A DNA stretch of 64,000 nucleotides. Source: [Mycobacterium] zoologicum. GTDB taxonomy: Bacteria > Actinomycetota > Actinomycetes > Mycobacteriales > Mycobacteriaceae. Position 1 is the first letter of the stretch. Every line of letters starts with the position of its first letter. Of the stretch, positions 1 to 9,726 are shown in pieces. Location of the stretch: assembly GCF_020172665.1 (NCBI RefSeq), contig NZ_CP083985.1:2842146-2906145 (forward strand), given 5' to 3'. Position numbers and translations under genes: made by a program. Below the pieces are notes generated by a model, which had not been told where the DNA came from, did no database searches, and was given only the letters and a program-made list of their open reading frames with translations.

Positions 1-2
1 CG

Positions 3-632
3 GGCACCCCCACCCAGGCCGCCATCGAGGCCGACCGCCGCAGCGCGGCCCAACGCAACCACGACGCCCTGGCAGCCATGGCCACCAACCTGCTGGCCTC
101 CGGCGAACTCGGCAGCCACCACGGACTACCCGCCACCGTCGTGGTCTCCCTCAGCCTCGCCGAACTGCAATCCGCCGCCGGCAAAGCCACCACCGCCGGC
201 GGCACCTGGCTACCCGTCCGCGACCTCATCACCCTGGCCTCGAAGGCCCACCACTACCTACGCATCTACAACGGCGCCAAAGAAATCGCGCTCTTTCACA
301 CCAAACGCCTCGCCAACCCCGGCCAACGCCTAGCGCTCTACGACAAAGAACGCGGCTGCACCCACCCCGGCTGCACCGTGCCCGCCCAACTCACCGAAGT
401 CCACCACAACAACGACTACGCGCGCAGCGGCCGCACCGACATCGACGGCCTCACCCTGCGCTGCCGCCCCCACCACCGACTACTCTCCCACGGCTGGCAA
501 ACCCGCAAACGCCACAACGGCATCACCGAAACCCTGCCCCCAACCCACCTCGACCACGGCCAACCTAGGACGAACACGTTCCATCACCCCGAGAAACTGC
601 TACGAGAGACCGACGACGATGAAGGTCCGTAG
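3..632 (+). CDS. 13E12-repeat/DUF222-type HNH endonuclease domain protein, 3' part (5' end outside window)
   Basis: The reading frame is open from base 3 with no stop upstream, so the gene begins before the window and only about 209 C-terminal residues are seen. They include an HNH-type zinc/nuclease core: a Cys-x4-Cys pair (CTHPGC), the EVHHNN segment, then CRPHH. This arrangement is typical of the C-terminal HNH domain of mycobacterial 13E12 repeat (DUF222) proteins. These are multicopy proteins of unclear function, thought to derive from mobile DNA. The gene ends 10 bp before the convergent end of the acyl-AMP ligase gene. Family assignment is firm; whether it is an active nuclease is not known. 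Confidence 0.8.
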   Translation, partial: GTPTQAAIEADRRSAAQRNHDALAAMATNLLASGELGSHHGLPATVVVSLSLAELQSAAGKATTAGGTWLPVRDLITLASKAHHYLRIYNGAKEIALFHTKRLANPGQRLALYDKERGCTHPGCTVPAQLTEVHHNNDYARSGRTDIDGLTLRCRPHHRLLSHGWQTRKRHNGITETLPPTHLDHGQPRTNTFHHPEKLLRETDDDEGP

Positions 633-641
633 CCGGGTGCG

Positions 642-2381
642 TCAGCCGACGAGTTCCAGCCGCTGGAACTGTTCGGACCGGTAAGAGTCCGCGCATGTCG
701 ACCGGCGGATCTTGCCGCTGGTGGTGATCGGCAACGAACCCGGCGCCACCAACATCAGGTCGGAGACCCGCACCCCGTGCGCGCGTGAAACCGCAGCCGC
801 CACATCGCGTTTCAGGGTCGCCATCCGCCGCGCCTGCTCGTCGGCGCTGCCCCGGGCCTTGAGTTCGGCGACAATGACCAGCTGTTCCCGGCCGTCGGTG
901 GTGACCGGGATCGCCGCGACGCGGCCCCCGGTGATCTCCTGCACGGTGGCCTCGATGTCGTCCGGGTAGTGGTTTCGCCCGTCGACGATCAACAGGTCCT
1001 TGATCCGCCCCACAACCAACAGCTCGCCGTCGTGGATCACGCCGAGATCGCCGGTTCGCAGCCACGGTGCAGCCGGCGTGCCGGCGGTCGGCTCATCAAG
1101 CCGCCCACCGAAGGCCCGTTCGGTGGCCTCGGGGTTGTGCCAGTACCCGCCGGCGACGTTGTCCCCGTGCACCCAGATCTCTCCGACCTGACCGTCCGGG
1201 CATTCGATGCGCGCCTCGGGGTCGACGATGCGCACTGTGCAGGCCCGCGGGGCGCCGATGCTGACCAGGTCGGCACCCACCGGCGCGGGCTCTGCCACAC
1301 CGGCCACCAGCTTCTCGTAGTCCAGCCGCACGGCCACCGGACGGTTGGTGCGCGGCGCCGAGCAGACGTAGACCATAGCCTCGGCCAGCCCATAGGACGG
1401 TGCCAGGGCGTTGGCGGGCAGATTGAAGTGGGCGAACCGTTCGGTGAAGCGACGGATTGTCGCGGCGTGGATGCGCTCACTTCCCGACAGGATGGTGTGC
1501 ACCCCGCCCAGGTCGAGTCCGGCCAGGTCGTCGTCGGCGGTGCGGCGCGCGGTCAGCTCGAAGGCGAAGTTCGGCCCGGCAGTGAACGCCGAGGAGTTCA
1601 TCGCCAGCTGCTGCATCCACCGGGCCGGCTTCTGCAGGAACGCGATCGGGGTCATCAGCACCGAATGGCGTCCCAGGGTGACCGCGCCCATCACGCCGAG
1701 CAGCAGGCCCATGTCATGGTAGAAGGGCAGCCAGGACACCAGTGTCGTCTCCGGCGGTGGCGCTCCCCCGTCGCCGCCGAAGTAGTCCGCCATCACCTGC
1801 TCGATGTTGGCGAACACGTTGCCGTGCGAGACCACCACGCCCCTCGGCGAGCCGGTCGAGCCCGAGGTGTACTGCAGCAGCGCCGTCTTGGTGGTGACGG
1901 CACCCGGGTGGTCCCAGCCCGAGGGTGAGTCGAGGTCGAGCAGATCGACCTCGATGATCGCCGGCCGGTGGCCGCCGGCGGCAGCGAGACAGGCCTGAAT
2001 GTCCCCGGCCACAGTCGATGTGGTGAGCACGGCCGTCGGGGCACAGTCCTTCAGTGCCGCGGTCACCCGCTCGTCGCGGCTGCCGAACAGCGGTACCGGC
2101 AGCGGCACCACGATGCAGCCTGCCTCCATCGCACCGAAGAACGCCGCGATGTACTCCAGGCCCTGCGGCGCCAGCAGCGCGATCCTGTCACCGGGCGAGG
2201 CGACCGCGGCTACCTCGGCGGCCACCGCATCGGTGCGGCAGGAGATCTGCGACCAGGTCAGCGTCTCGGCGTAGCCGGACGGGTCGAGGTCGTAGTCGAC
2301 AAAGGTGAACGCCGGCCGATCCGGCCATTGCTCGGCTCGTTCCCGCAGCAGCCCCGGAATCGATCTCCCCCATGACAGCAT
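642..2381 (-). CDS. FadD-family fatty-acyl-AMP ligase (FAAL type)
   Basis: A 579-residue adenylate-forming enzyme predicted to activate a fatty acid as acyl-AMP, usually for transfer to a polyketide synthase or acyl carrier protein. The phosphate-binding loop reads YTSGSTGSPRG. The A5-like motif is YGLAEA, the A7-like region is WLRTGDLG, and the C-terminal catalytic lysine lies in TTSGKIRRS. N-terminal wording (PAFTFVDYD, ETLTWSQ) matches the mycobacterial FAAL group rather than CoA ligases. The ATG at 2381 is preferred over an upstream ATG at 2483 because it follows a G-rich ribosome site (GGGGGAAA) and matches the usual FAAL length. No polyketide synthase lies next to it, so its partner and lipid product are unknown. 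Confidence 0.85.
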   Translation of the reverse strand: MLSWGRSIPGLLRERAEQWPDRPAFTFVDYDLDPSGYAETLTWSQISCRTDAVAAEVAAVASPGDRIALLAPQGLEYIAAFFGAMEAGCIVVPLPVPLFGSRDERVTAALKDCAPTAVLTTSTVAGDIQACLAAAGGHRPAIIEVDLLDLDSPSGWDHPGAVTTKTALLQYTSGSTGSPRGVVVSHGNVFANIEQVMADYFGGDGGAPPPETTLVSWLPFYHDMGLLLGVMGAVTLGRHSVLMTPIAFLQKPARWMQQLAMNSSAFTAGPNFAFELTARRTADDDLAGLDLGGVHTILSGSERIHAATIRRFTERFAHFNLPANALAPSYGLAEAMVYVCSAPRTNRPVAVRLDYEKLVAGVAEPAPVGADLVSIGAPRACTVRIVDPEARIECPDGQVGEIWVHGDNVAGGYWHNPEATERAFGGRLDEPTAGTPAAPWLRTGDLGVIHDGELLVVGRIKDLLIVDGRNHYPDDIEATVQEITGGRVAAIPVTTDGREQLVIVAELKARGSADEQARRMATLKRDVAAAVSRAHGVRVSDLMLVAPGSLPITTSGKIRRSTCADSYRSEQFQRLELVG

Positions 2382-2427
2382 GGCATTTCCCCCATCAGTG
2401 TCGGATGGCTCTCTCCCCGAGAGCCGC

Positions 2428-2991
2428 CTACCAGGTGCTGGCCCGCAGCACGATCTCCATCGCGAGTTGCGCGGTGAACTCACTGGCGGTGCGCCGCCCC
2501 GGCAACACCACCAGCCGGTGTTCGCCGTAGATGAACGGCTGACTGGCTTCGGCCACCGTAGCGGTGGCCCGTGAACTGACCAGCACGGTGGTGTTGATCT
2601 CCACCGGCGGGCAGCGATCGTCTTGGATCACCCCGCTCAGGTCGGGTGCCCGCGGATGCCCGCGATCCAGCACCACCAGGCCGGTGAACCGGTCCGGGCG
2701 GGTGGCGGCCAGCTCCCAGGCGTTGTCCGCGCCGCTTCGATCACCCACCAGCACGCCGCACTGCACGCCCAGCGAATCGAGAATTCCCACCACAGACTTC
2801 GGCGTCAACCGCGGGTCCGCGCCGATCACGATGGTGCGCATGGTGGCGGTGTGCAGGCGCTGGCAGACCGCGTCATAGGCGGTGAGCGGATGTTGGGACG
2901 CCGCGAGCACGACAATGACGGGCCCGTTCTGCGGGCCGTTGACATCGACCGGGATCGGAAACCCGTCGATGGTCATCATCGTGCCAGGCAT
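2428..2991 (-). CDS. short alpha/beta-hydrolase-fold protein, probably non-catalytic
   Basis: A 187-residue protein, shorter than the 270-300 residues of full alpha/beta hydrolases. It resembles the haloalkane-dehalogenase/epoxide-hydrolase branch: the segment LVGDRSGADNAWELA followed by RPDRFTGLVVLD aligns with the nucleophile elbow of that branch. At the nucleophile position this protein has Arg85 (G83-D84-R85-S86-G87), where an Asp or Ser is expected. That suggests loss of catalysis. It lies between mapB (78 bp away) and the acyl-AMP ligase (46 bp), same strand, so co-transcription is plausible. An alternative start is the ATG at 2979. Neither start has a good ribosome site. Confidence 0.6.
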   Translation of the reverse strand: MPGTMMTIDGFPIPVDVNGPQNGPVIVVLAASQHPLTAYDAVCQRLHTATMRTIVIGADPRLTPKSVVGILDSLGVQCGVLVGDRSGADNAWELAATRPDRFTGLVVLDRGHPRAPDLSGVIQDDRCPPVEINTTVLVSSRATATVAEASQPFIYGEHRLVVLPGRRTASEFTAQLAMEIVLRASTW

Positions 2992-3069
2992 CTGCGCAAC
3001 GGTACCGGCAGCGGAGCCGCACGGTGTGGGTTTTGCGAGGTCCGCAGGGGCAGGGCAGCCAACGGCCGA

Positions 3070-3927
3070 TCACACCAGGGTAAGGACCTCGGCTCCGTCG
3101 GCGGTCACCAGCAGGGTGTGCTCGAACTGCGCGGTCCAGCGTCCATCAGAGGTGACCACCGTCCAGTCGTCGTCCCAGATCTCGTAGTCCAGGCCCCCGA
3201 GGTTGATCATCGGTTCGATGGTGAACGTCATCCCGGGTTCGATGATGGTGTCCACCGCGGGCTGGTCATAGTGCAGGACCACCAGCCCGTTGTGGAAAGT
3301 CTCACCGATGCCGTGGCCGGTGAAGTCGCGCACCACGCTGTAGCCGAACCGATTCGCGTACGCCTCGATGACCCGGCCGACCACCGACAGGGCCCGCCCG
3401 GGCTTGACCGCTTTGATGGCCCGTTCGGTGGCTTCCCGGGTGCGCTCGACCAGCAGGCGGTGCTCCTCGGCGACATCGCCGGCCAGGAAGGTGGCGTTGG
3501 TGTCGCCGTGCACGCCGTCGATGTAGGCGGTGACGTCGATGTTGACGATGTCGCCGTCGGCGATCACGGTGGAGTCGGGGATGCCGTGGCAGATGACCTC
3601 GTTCAGCGAGGTGCAGCACGACTTGGGAAACCCTTTGTAGCCCAGCGTGGACGGGTAGGCGCCGTGGTCGACCATGTACTCGTGCGCGATGCGGTCGAGC
3701 GCGTCGGTGGTCACACCGGGCGCCACAGCCTTGCCCGCCTCGGCCAGAGCCCCCGCCGCGATCCGGCCGGCCACCCGCATCCTCTCGATCACCTCGGGCG
3801 TCTGCACCCACGGTTCGCTGCCTTCGGCGGCCGTCGACCGTCCGACGTATTCGGGGCGCGGAATCGACTTCGGCACCGGGAGTGTCGGCGACACCACGCC
3901 GGGGGAAAGTGCGGCACGAGCGGGCAT
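3070..3927 (-). CDS. mapB: methionine aminopeptidase, type I (MapB)
   Basis: A 285-residue metalloprotease that removes the initiator methionine from new proteins in the cytosol. The five metal ligands of the family are visible: Asp131 (NIDVTAY), Asp142 (GDTNATF), His205 (GHGIGETFH), Glu238 (TIEPM) and Glu269 (FEHTLL); His114 (CHGIPD) lies in the substrate pocket. The N-terminus carries a proline-rich extension of about 40 residues, as in mycobacterial MapB (Rv2861c, same length). It starts 22 bp after the end of the DUF1707 gene on the same strand. Confidence 0.95.
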   Translation of the reverse strand: MPARAALSPGVVSPTLPVPKSIPRPEYVGRSTAAEGSEPWVQTPEVIERMRVAGRIAAGALAEAGKAVAPGVTTDALDRIAHEYMVDHGAYPSTLGYKGFPKSCCTSLNEVICHGIPDSTVIADGDIVNIDVTAYIDGVHGDTNATFLAGDVAEEHRLLVERTREATERAIKAVKPGRALSVVGRVIEAYANRFGYSVVRDFTGHGIGETFHNGLVVLHYDQPAVDTIIEPGMTFTIEPMINLGGLDYEIWDDDWTVVTSDGRWTAQFEHTLLVTADGAEVLTLV

Positions 3928-3949
3928 TACGCCAGCTTAACGGAGCTGA

Positions 3950-4531
3950 TCAGCGCCGCCAGCGCAGCTTACGCCGAGGGCCTCGGATGTCCACCGACCC
4001 GCACACCACCCGCCCGGTCAACACCACATGCGGATTGCCCTCGGCGGGGGCGGCCTTGCGGCGGTCCTTGGCGCTGCCGCCGTAGACCTCCACGTCGTCG
4101 ATTGAGGCGCTGGCGCCGTCGGGCAGCCGGATCCCGACCGACCCGAGTCGCATGTCGAGCTCGATGACCACGACCGGCCCGGCGAAACGCGCCCTGGTCA
4201 GGTCGAGGTCGACCGAGCCGAGGCGGCGCACCAGCGACAACCGGGTCGGCACGATCCATTCGCCGTGACGTTTGAGCGAGCCCGCCCAGCCGCGCAGTTC
4301 CACTCGGTCGGCCGCTGAGGTGACGATGGCACGCGGCCCCGGCAGATCGCCGATCAGCGTGTCGAGTTCCGCGCGCATCCTGGCCTGCGACACCTGCGCG
4401 GCTCGCTCCTCGAATTCGCCGATGTCGATCAATCCGAGGGAGACGGCGTTGTGCAGCCGGCGAAGGGTGCCGTTGCGGTCCGCATCCGAGACGCGCAGCG
4501 CGGCCAGCACATCGTCATCGAGCCCCGTCAT
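3950..4531 (-). CDS. DUF1707 domain protein (Rv2862c-like)
   Basis: A 193-residue soluble protein. The N-terminal ~60 residues match the DUF1707 pattern: a 'R-V-S-D-A-D-R' start, then LHNAVSLGLIDIGEFEERAA. The C-terminal half is a beta-rich LiaF-like region with repeated short strands (GSVDLDLTRARF, GSVGIRLPDGASASI, GSVDIRG). No membrane segment or signal peptide is seen. DUF1707 proteins occur across actinobacteria and often sit near envelope-stress functions; the molecular role is unknown. Position between a penicillin-binding lipoprotein and mapB is as in M. tuberculosis. Confidence 0.75.
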   Translation of the reverse strand: MTGLDDDVLAALRVSDADRNGTLRRLHNAVSLGLIDIGEFEERAAQVSQARMRAELDTLIGDLPGPRAIVTSAADRVELRGWAGSLKRHGEWIVPTRLSLVRRLGSVDLDLTRARFAGPVVVIELDMRLGSVGIRLPDGASASIDDVEVYGGSAKDRRKAAPAEGNPHVVLTGRVVCGSVDIRGPRRKLRWRR

Positions 4532-4567
4532 GGCAACCCAACTTACCGGTACCGGCGGTTAAGCGCC

Positions 4568-6388
4568 TCAGAGCAGGAAGTTGTCCGGCAGTGAGTCGAA
4601 CATGACCTTGGTCATCCGGACCGCATACTCCGAGCTGCCGCCGCCGACGATCAGGGCGGCGAACGCCATGTCGCCTCGGTAGCCGGCGAACCAGGAATGC
4701 GAGCCGCCGCTGAACTCGGCCTCCCCGGTCTTGCCGAACACCGGCCCGCAGTCCGCCAGGGCCCGCGCGGTGCCGTCGGTCACCACCAGACGCATCATCT
4801 CGCGTAGGCCGTCGAGCATCTCCCGGCTGACTGGAGGAGCTGGCGGGCCGTTGACCACCGTCGGCCGGCCCTCCAGCAACCGGGGTACCGGCGTCGTGCC
4901 GGCGGCCACCGTCGCCGCTGCCAGCGCGACCCCGAACGGGCTGGCCAGAACCTTGCCCTGACCGAATCCGTCCTCGGTGCGTTCGGCCAGGTCGACGGTC
5001 GGCGGTACCGAACCGGTGACCGTGGTGATGCCATCCACCAGGTAGTCGACCCCGATCCCGTAGCGGGTGGCGGCCTGCGACAGCGCCCGGGGCGGCATCC
5101 GGCTGGCCAGTTCGGCGAACGTGGTGTTGCACGAGTTGGCGAACGCCCGCGACATCGACACCAGGCCGAGGTCGAATCCGCCGTAGTTGGGGATGGTGCG
5201 CTGGCCGATGTCGAGTTCGCCGGGGCAGCCGACCATCGAGTTCGGCGTCACCATGTCGCGTTCGATCGCCGCGCCGGCGGTGACCATCTTGAATGTGGAG
5301 CCGGGCGGGTACAGGCCGGTGGTGGCCACCAGTCCGTCGGCGTCGGCGGCGGCACTCTGGGCGACCGCCAACAGTTCGCCGGTCGACGGCTTGATCACCA
5401 CCATCATCGCCTTGTCGCCGCGGGTGTTGACCGCGTTCTGGGCGGCACGCTGTACTGCCCGGTCGAGGCTGATCGTCACCGACGGCGCCGGCGACGGCTC
5501 GACCTCGTTGAGCACGGCCACGTCGACGCCGTTCTGGTTGACACTGGCCACGCGCCAGCCGGCTTCGCCGTCGAGCTGCGCCGACACGGCCTTCTTGACC
5601 TCGCCGATGAGCATCGGCGCGAACTGGTCGTCGGTGGGCAGCAGGTCCGCCCGCGGGGAGACCACGACGCCCGGGAGCCGTCCGATGGCGGGTTCGACGC
5701 GGTCGTGGTCGCTCTTGCGCAGCGTGATCAGGTCCAGCGGAGTCACCGAGGAGCTGGCCTGCTCGGCGAGCCGCTGCGGGTCGCCCAGGGCGTCGTCGAA
5801 CGGCCGGAGCGCATCGATCACCGCGCGTGCCGTGCGCACCAGGTTGCGTCCGGCCCGGCCGGCGTCGAGTTGGTAGTGGTAGACGTAGCCGGGAACCAGT
5901 ACGTCGGTGCCGCCCACCTCGTTGACCGAGGCGCGTCGCGGCGGGTCGGCCCGCAGCGCGAAGGTCTGGTGCTCACCGAGTCGCGGGTGCAGGCCGGTGG
6001 CCGTCCAGCGGACCGCCCAGTGCCCCTCGTTGCGCACCATCTTGAGCTGACCGTCGTAGGACCAGGTCCGGTTCTTCGGCAGCTGCCAGTTGTAGCGGTA
6101 GGACACCGTGCCGGTGTCGTCGTTGTAGCGGGAGCCGAGCACCTGCGCGTCGAGGTGTTCGGCCTGCAGACCCGCCCAGGCCGCGTTGAGGGCGCTGCGG
6201 GCGGCGGCGGGATCGTCGCTGAGTTCGGCGGCCGCCCCGGTGTCGCCGGTAGCCAGCGCGGCGAAGAACTGCTCGGCGACGGGACCGGGGCCCTCGGGCC
6301 GGGGGGTGCATGCTGCCAAGCCGGCCACGGTCAGCACTACGGTGAACACACCCGTGACGCGTGTGACAAATGAGGTTGATGTTGTCAT
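4568..6388 (-). CDS. penicillin-binding lipoprotein (class B PBP, Rv2864c-like)
   Basis: A 606-residue peptidoglycan transpeptidase anchored as a lipoprotein. The N-terminus is a hydrophobic stretch ending in the lipobox LAAC (Cys27). An NTF2-like MecA-N domain follows (residues about 35-160, ending at LHPRL), then a dimerisation domain. The transpeptidase domain carries all three catalytic motifs: S364-TF-K367, S419-C-N421 and K553-T-G. The ATG at 6388 is chosen over 6532 because it places the signal peptide at the very N-terminus and matches the M. tuberculosis Rv2864c length. It should act outside the membrane on cell-wall cross-linking and be a beta-lactam target. The vapC23 and relFG genes that lie beside it in M. 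tuberculosis are missing. Confidence 0.9.
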   Translation of the reverse strand: MTTSTSFVTRVTGVFTVVLTVAGLAACTPRPEGPGPVAEQFFAALATGDTGAAAELSDDPAAARSALNAAWAGLQAEHLDAQVLGSRYNDDTGTVSYRYNWQLPKNRTWSYDGQLKMVRNEGHWAVRWTATGLHPRLGEHQTFALRADPPRRASVNEVGGTDVLVPGYVYHYQLDAGRAGRNLVRTARAVIDALRPFDDALGDPQRLAEQASSSVTPLDLITLRKSDHDRVEPAIGRLPGVVVSPRADLLPTDDQFAPMLIGEVKKAVSAQLDGEAGWRVASVNQNGVDVAVLNEVEPSPAPSVTISLDRAVQRAAQNAVNTRGDKAMMVVIKPSTGELLAVAQSAAADADGLVATTGLYPPGSTFKMVTAGAAIERDMVTPNSMVGCPGELDIGQRTIPNYGGFDLGLVSMSRAFANSCNTTFAELASRMPPRALSQAATRYGIGVDYLVDGITTVTGSVPPTVDLAERTEDGFGQGKVLASPFGVALAAATVAAGTTPVPRLLEGRPTVVNGPPAPPVSREMLDGLREMMRLVVTDGTARALADCGPVFGKTGEAEFSGGSHSWFAGYRGDMAFAALIVGGGSSEYAVRMTKVMFDSLPDNFLL

Positions 6389-6476
6389 TGAGGCTGATGT
6401 TAAGAGCTGGATTGTCGGCAACGACGGAGGCACGCCGAGATCCAATCGTGATGGTGCGGTGACCCGCGCCCCGGCG

Positions 6477-7328
6477 TCAGTCCAGCAGGACCGTCGCGAA
6501 AGTGCCGGTCTCGATGAAGCCGACCCGCTCATAGGTTGCCCGGGCCACCTCGTTGAAGTCGTTGACGTAGAGGCTGGCGATCCGGCCGGTGCCGACGATC
6601 ACCGCGGCCAGCATCGCGGTGCCACCGGTGCCCAGCCCCTGCCCGCGCCGCTCCGGATGCACCCAGACACCCTGGATCTGGCCCACCGTCGGGGACTGCG
6701 CGCCCACCTCGGCTTTGAAGATCACCTCGCCGCGTTCGAAGCGCGCCCACGCCCGTCCGGCCGCGATCAGGTTTGCCACCCGCCGACGATAGGTCCGGCC
6801 GCCGTCGCCGGCCCGCGGATCCACCCCTACCTCGCCGATGAACATGTCGACGGCAGCCACCAGGTAGGCGTCGAGTTCGTCCGGGCGCACCTGGCGAACC
6901 TCGGGGTCCAGCGAACAGGCGGGCATGGTGCGCAGCGCCATCAACGGTTGGCTCTCGCGAACGTCGCGGGCCGGGCCCCAGACATCAGCCAGCCGCTGCC
7001 ACATCGGCAACACCAGTTCGGCCCGTCCGACCAGCGACGAGCAGCGACGGATGGAGCTCACCGCCTGATCGGCGAAAGCAGTCAGATCAGCCGGCGACCC
7101 GCGCAGCGGAATCATGTTCGGCCCGGCGTAACAAAGGGATTCGTCGACGCCGCCGCGAGTCCACAGTTCTCCGCCGATCGATCGGGGGTCGACGCCGTGG
7201 TCTGCCACCCGAGCGGCGACCATGCAGGAGCCGACCGGATCGGCGTCGAGCACGCGCCAGACCGCCGCGGCATCTCGGACGACCGAAACCCGTCGCTGCT
7301 CGATGCGGAGTTCCGGCGGAGCCGACAT
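6477..7328 (-). CDS. GNAT family N-acetyltransferase (Rv2867c-like)
   Basis: A 283-residue protein with two parts. The N-terminal ~140 residues form the DUF4081-type domain that accompanies this acetyltransferase in actinobacteria. The C-terminal half is a GNAT fold with the acetyl-CoA pyrophosphate loop in motif A (HPERRGQGLGTGG) and a typical motif B end (ARATYERVGF). The substrate is not known. It follows ispG with only a 6-bp gap and shares its strand, as in M. tuberculosis, so it is probably the last gene of the dxr-rip1-ispG operon. Confidence 0.85.
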   Translation of the reverse strand: MSAPPELRIEQRRVSVVRDAAAVWRVLDADPVGSCMVAARVADHGVDPRSIGGELWTRGGVDESLCYAGPNMIPLRGSPADLTAFADQAVSSIRRCSSLVGRAELVLPMWQRLADVWGPARDVRESQPLMALRTMPACSLDPEVRQVRPDELDAYLVAAVDMFIGEVGVDPRAGDGGRTYRRRVANLIAAGRAWARFERGEVIFKAEVGAQSPTVGQIQGVWVHPERRGQGLGTGGTAMLAAVIVGTGRIASLYVNDFNEVARATYERVGFIETGTFATVLLD

Positions 7329-7334
7329 AGTGTC

Positions 7335-8495
7335 TCAGCTTACGGTGATGGTGGGCGCACCGTCGGAAGTTCCCTCACCCGTCGCGCCCATCTCGGCCGC
7401 CAGCCGCAGTGCCTCTTCGATCAGCGTCTCGACGATCTGCGCCTCCGGCACGGTTTTGATCACCTGGCCCTTGACGAAGATCTGTCCCTTGCCATTGCCA
7501 GAGGCCACACCCAGGTCCGCTTCACGAGCCTCACCAGGCCCGTTGACCACGCAGCCCATCACCGCTACCCGCAGCGGGACGTCAAGCCCCTCCAGCCCGG
7601 CGGTCACCTCGTTCGCCAGCTTGTAGACGTCGACCTGGGCCCGCCCGCACGACGGACACGAGACGATCTCCAGCCCCCGCGGCCGCAGGTTGAGCGACTC
7701 CAGAATCTGGTTGCCGACCTTGACCTCCTGCACCGGCGGCGCCGACAGCGACACCCGGATGGTGTCACCGATGCCCCGGCTCAGCAGCGCGCCGAACGCC
7801 ACGGCGGACTTGATGGTGCCCTGAAACTCCGGACCGGCCTCGGTGACGCCGAGGTGCAGCGGGTAGTCGCACTGCTCGGCGAGCTGCTCGTAGGCGGCCA
7901 CCATCACGACCGGGTCGTTGTGCTTGACGCTGATCTTGATGTCGCCGAAGCCGTGCTCCTCGAACAGCGACGCTTCCCACAGCGCCGACTCCACCAGCGC
8001 CTCCGGGGTGGCCTTGCCGTACTTCTTCAGAAAACGACTGTCCAGCGATCCGGCGTTGACACCGATGCGGATCGGGATGCCGGCGGCTCCGGCGGCCTTG
8101 GCGACCTCGCCGACCCGGCCGTCGAACTCCTTGATGTTGCCCGGATTGACCCGCACCGCAGCACATCCGGCGTCGATGGCCGCGAAGATGTACTTGGGCT
8201 GGAAGTGGATGTCGGCGATCACCGGGAGCTTGCTCTTGCGGGCGATGGTCGCCAGCGCGTCGGCGTCCTCCTGGCGCGGGCAGGCCACCCGCACGATGTT
8301 GCAGCCGGCGGTGGTCAGCGCTGCGATCTGTTGCAGGGTGGCGTCGATGTCGTGAGTCTTGGTGGTGCACATCGACTGCACCGAGATCGGGTGATCACTG
8401 CCGACTCCGACACCGCCGACCATCAGCTGGCGCGTCTTGCGGCGCGGTGCCAGCGTGGGCGCCGGCGGTTTCGGCATACCGAGGCCGACGCTCAT
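7335..8495 (-). CDS. ispG: 4-hydroxy-3-methylbut-2-enyl-diphosphate synthase (IspG/GcpE)
   Basis: A 386-residue iron-sulfur enzyme of the non-mevalonate isoprenoid pathway. It converts methylerythritol cyclodiphosphate to HMBPP. The N-terminal TIM-barrel is evident from HPISVQSM and the RVNPGNI segment. The [4Fe-4S] ligands sit in the C-terminal domain: two cysteines in SCPSCGR, a third in [10 protein letters not shown], followed by the conserved Glu. It lies 13 bp downstream of rip1, itself overlapping dxr, so two pathway enzymes (dxr and ispG) share an operon. Confidence 0.96.
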   Translation of the reverse strand: MSVGLGMPKPPAPTLAPRRKTRQLMVGGVGVGSDHPISVQSMCTTKTHDIDATLQQIAALTTAGCNIVRVACPRQEDADALATIARKSKLPVIADIHFQPKYIFAAIDAGCAAVRVNPGNIKEFDGRVGEVAKAAGAAGIPIRIGVNAGSLDSRFLKKYGKATPEALVESALWEASLFEEHGFGDIKISVKHNDPVVMVAAYEQLAEQCDYPLHLGVTEAGPEFQGTIKSAVAFGALLSRGIGDTIRVSLSAPPVQEVKVGNQILESLNLRPRGLEIVSCPSCGRAQVDVYKLANEVTAGLEGLDVPLRVAVMGCVVNGPGEAREADLGVASGNGKGQIFVKGQVIKTVPEAQIVETLIEEALRLAAEMGATGEGTSDGAPTITVS

Positions 8496-8508
8496 GGGTG
8501 CGCTCCTA

Positions 8509-9726
8509 TCAGAACAGCCGGATGGGGTTGACCAGGTCCGCGGTCACGGTCAATAACATGTAGCCGACGACCACCACCAAGACTACGTAAGTGGCCGGCA
8601 TCAGCTTCATGTAGTTGACCGGCGCCGCGGCTACCTTCCCGCGCGCCGACCGGACGAAGTTGCGCAGCTTCTCATACAGCGCGATCGCGATGTGTCCGCC
8701 GTCGAACGGCAGCAGCGGCACCAGGTTCAGCACACCGAGGATGAAGTTCAGCTGCGCCAGGAAGAACCAGAACGCCACCCACACTCCGTGATCGACGGTG
8801 TCGCCACCGATGATCGAGGCCCCGACCACGCTGATCGGTGTCTCGGGGTCGCGCGGGCCGCTCGGATTGCCGATGGCGTGCACCAGCGCACCGACCTTGG
8901 ACGGAATGTTGGCCAGGGACTTGACCAGCAATCCCGACAGGTCACCGCTGAAGGTGAAGGTGGCCGGAATCGCGGTGATCGGGTTGTACCTGGTGGGCCC
9001 GAACTGGGCGGCTCCCACACCTATCGCGCCGACCGTGCTGGGAACCGCCGCGCTGTCGCCTCCGTCGGCGATCCAGCGCTGGGTCGGGGTCACGTCGACG
9101 TTGCGGGTCAGCGTGGTGCCGTCGCGTTCGACGACGATCGGGGTAACGCCGTGTTGCTTGCGCACTGCGGCGGCCATCTCGGCGAAGGTCGACACCGGGA
9201 TCTCGCCGACCTTGACGACGACGTCGCCGGCCTGGATGCCGGCTTGGGCCGCCGGGCCGGGACCCGTGCAGGTTCCCAGTTCTCCCTTGACGACTTCCGG
9301 TGCCACACAAGCCGTTTCGCCGATGACGGCGGTGGTCGGAGCGTGCAGGTTCGGCAGGCCCCAGATCACCCCGATCACGTAGACCAGCACCAGGCCGATG
9401 ATGAAGTTCATGCCGGGGCCGGCCGCCAGCACCGCCACCCGTTTCCAGGTCTTCTGCTTGTACATGGCGCGCTCGACCTCGTCGGGCTCCAGTTCCTCCA
9501 CCGAGGTCATCCCGGCGATGTCGCAGAACCCGCCGGCGGGGATCGCCTTGAGGCCGTACTCGGTCTCGCCGCGGCGCGTCGACCACAGCGTGGTGCCGAA
9601 CCCGACGAAATAGCGGCGCACCTTCATGCCGGTGGCCCGGGCCACCCACATGTGGCCGCATTCATGCAGTGCCACCGACACCAGGATGGCCAGCGCGAAC
9701 AACGCGATGCCGACCGCGAACATCAT
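8509..9726 (-). CDS. rip1: intramembrane site-2 metalloprotease Rip1
   Basis: A 405-residue membrane protease that cleaves anti-sigma factors within the bilayer (regulated intramembrane proteolysis). The first helix holds the zinc motif H21-E22-C-G-H25. A periplasmic PDZ domain follows ([17 protein letters not shown]). The second active-site motif is FDGGH in a C-terminal helix. Two adjacent ATGs (9726 and 9723) can start the gene; the first forms an ATGA overlap with the dxr stop, implying translational coupling. Sequence and length match M. tuberculosis Rip1 (Rv2869c) closely. Confidence 0.95.
   Translation of the reverse strand: MMFAVGIALFALAILVSVALHECGHMWVARATGMKVRRYFVGFGTTLWSTRRGETEYGLKAIPAGGFCDIAGMTSVEELEPDEVERAMYKQKTWKRVAVLAAGPGMNFIIGLVLVYVIGVIWGLPNLHAPTTAVIGETACVAPEVVKGELGTCTGPGPAAQAGIQAGDVVVKVGEIPVSTFAEMAAAVRKQHGVTPIVVERDGTTLTRNVDVTPTQRWIADGGDSAAVPSTVGAIGVGAAQFGPTRYNPITAIPATFTFSGDLSGLLVKSLANIPSKVGALVHAIGNPSGPRDPETPISVVGASIIGGDTVDHGVWVAFWFFLAQLNFILGVLNLVPLLPFDGGHIAIALYEKLRNFVRSARGKVAAAPVNYMKLMPATYVVLVVVVGYMLLTVTADLVNPIRLF

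Noticed and set aside
3..632. Active homing endonuclease or defence nuclease at the left edge
   Set aside because: The gene fits the multicopy 13E12/DUF222 family and is cut by the window; nothing next to it resembles a defence system.
2623..4167. Long plus-strand open frame (514 codons) over the hydrolase and mapB
   Set aside because: Antisense to mapB, whose metal ligands are all in place; no recognisable domain.
6186..8531. Long plus-strand open frame (781 codons) across the PBP, GNAT and ispG genes
   Set aside because: It is antisense to three genes with clear catalytic motifs, and its translation is Arg/His/Gly-rich with no domain. High GC makes such shadow frames common.
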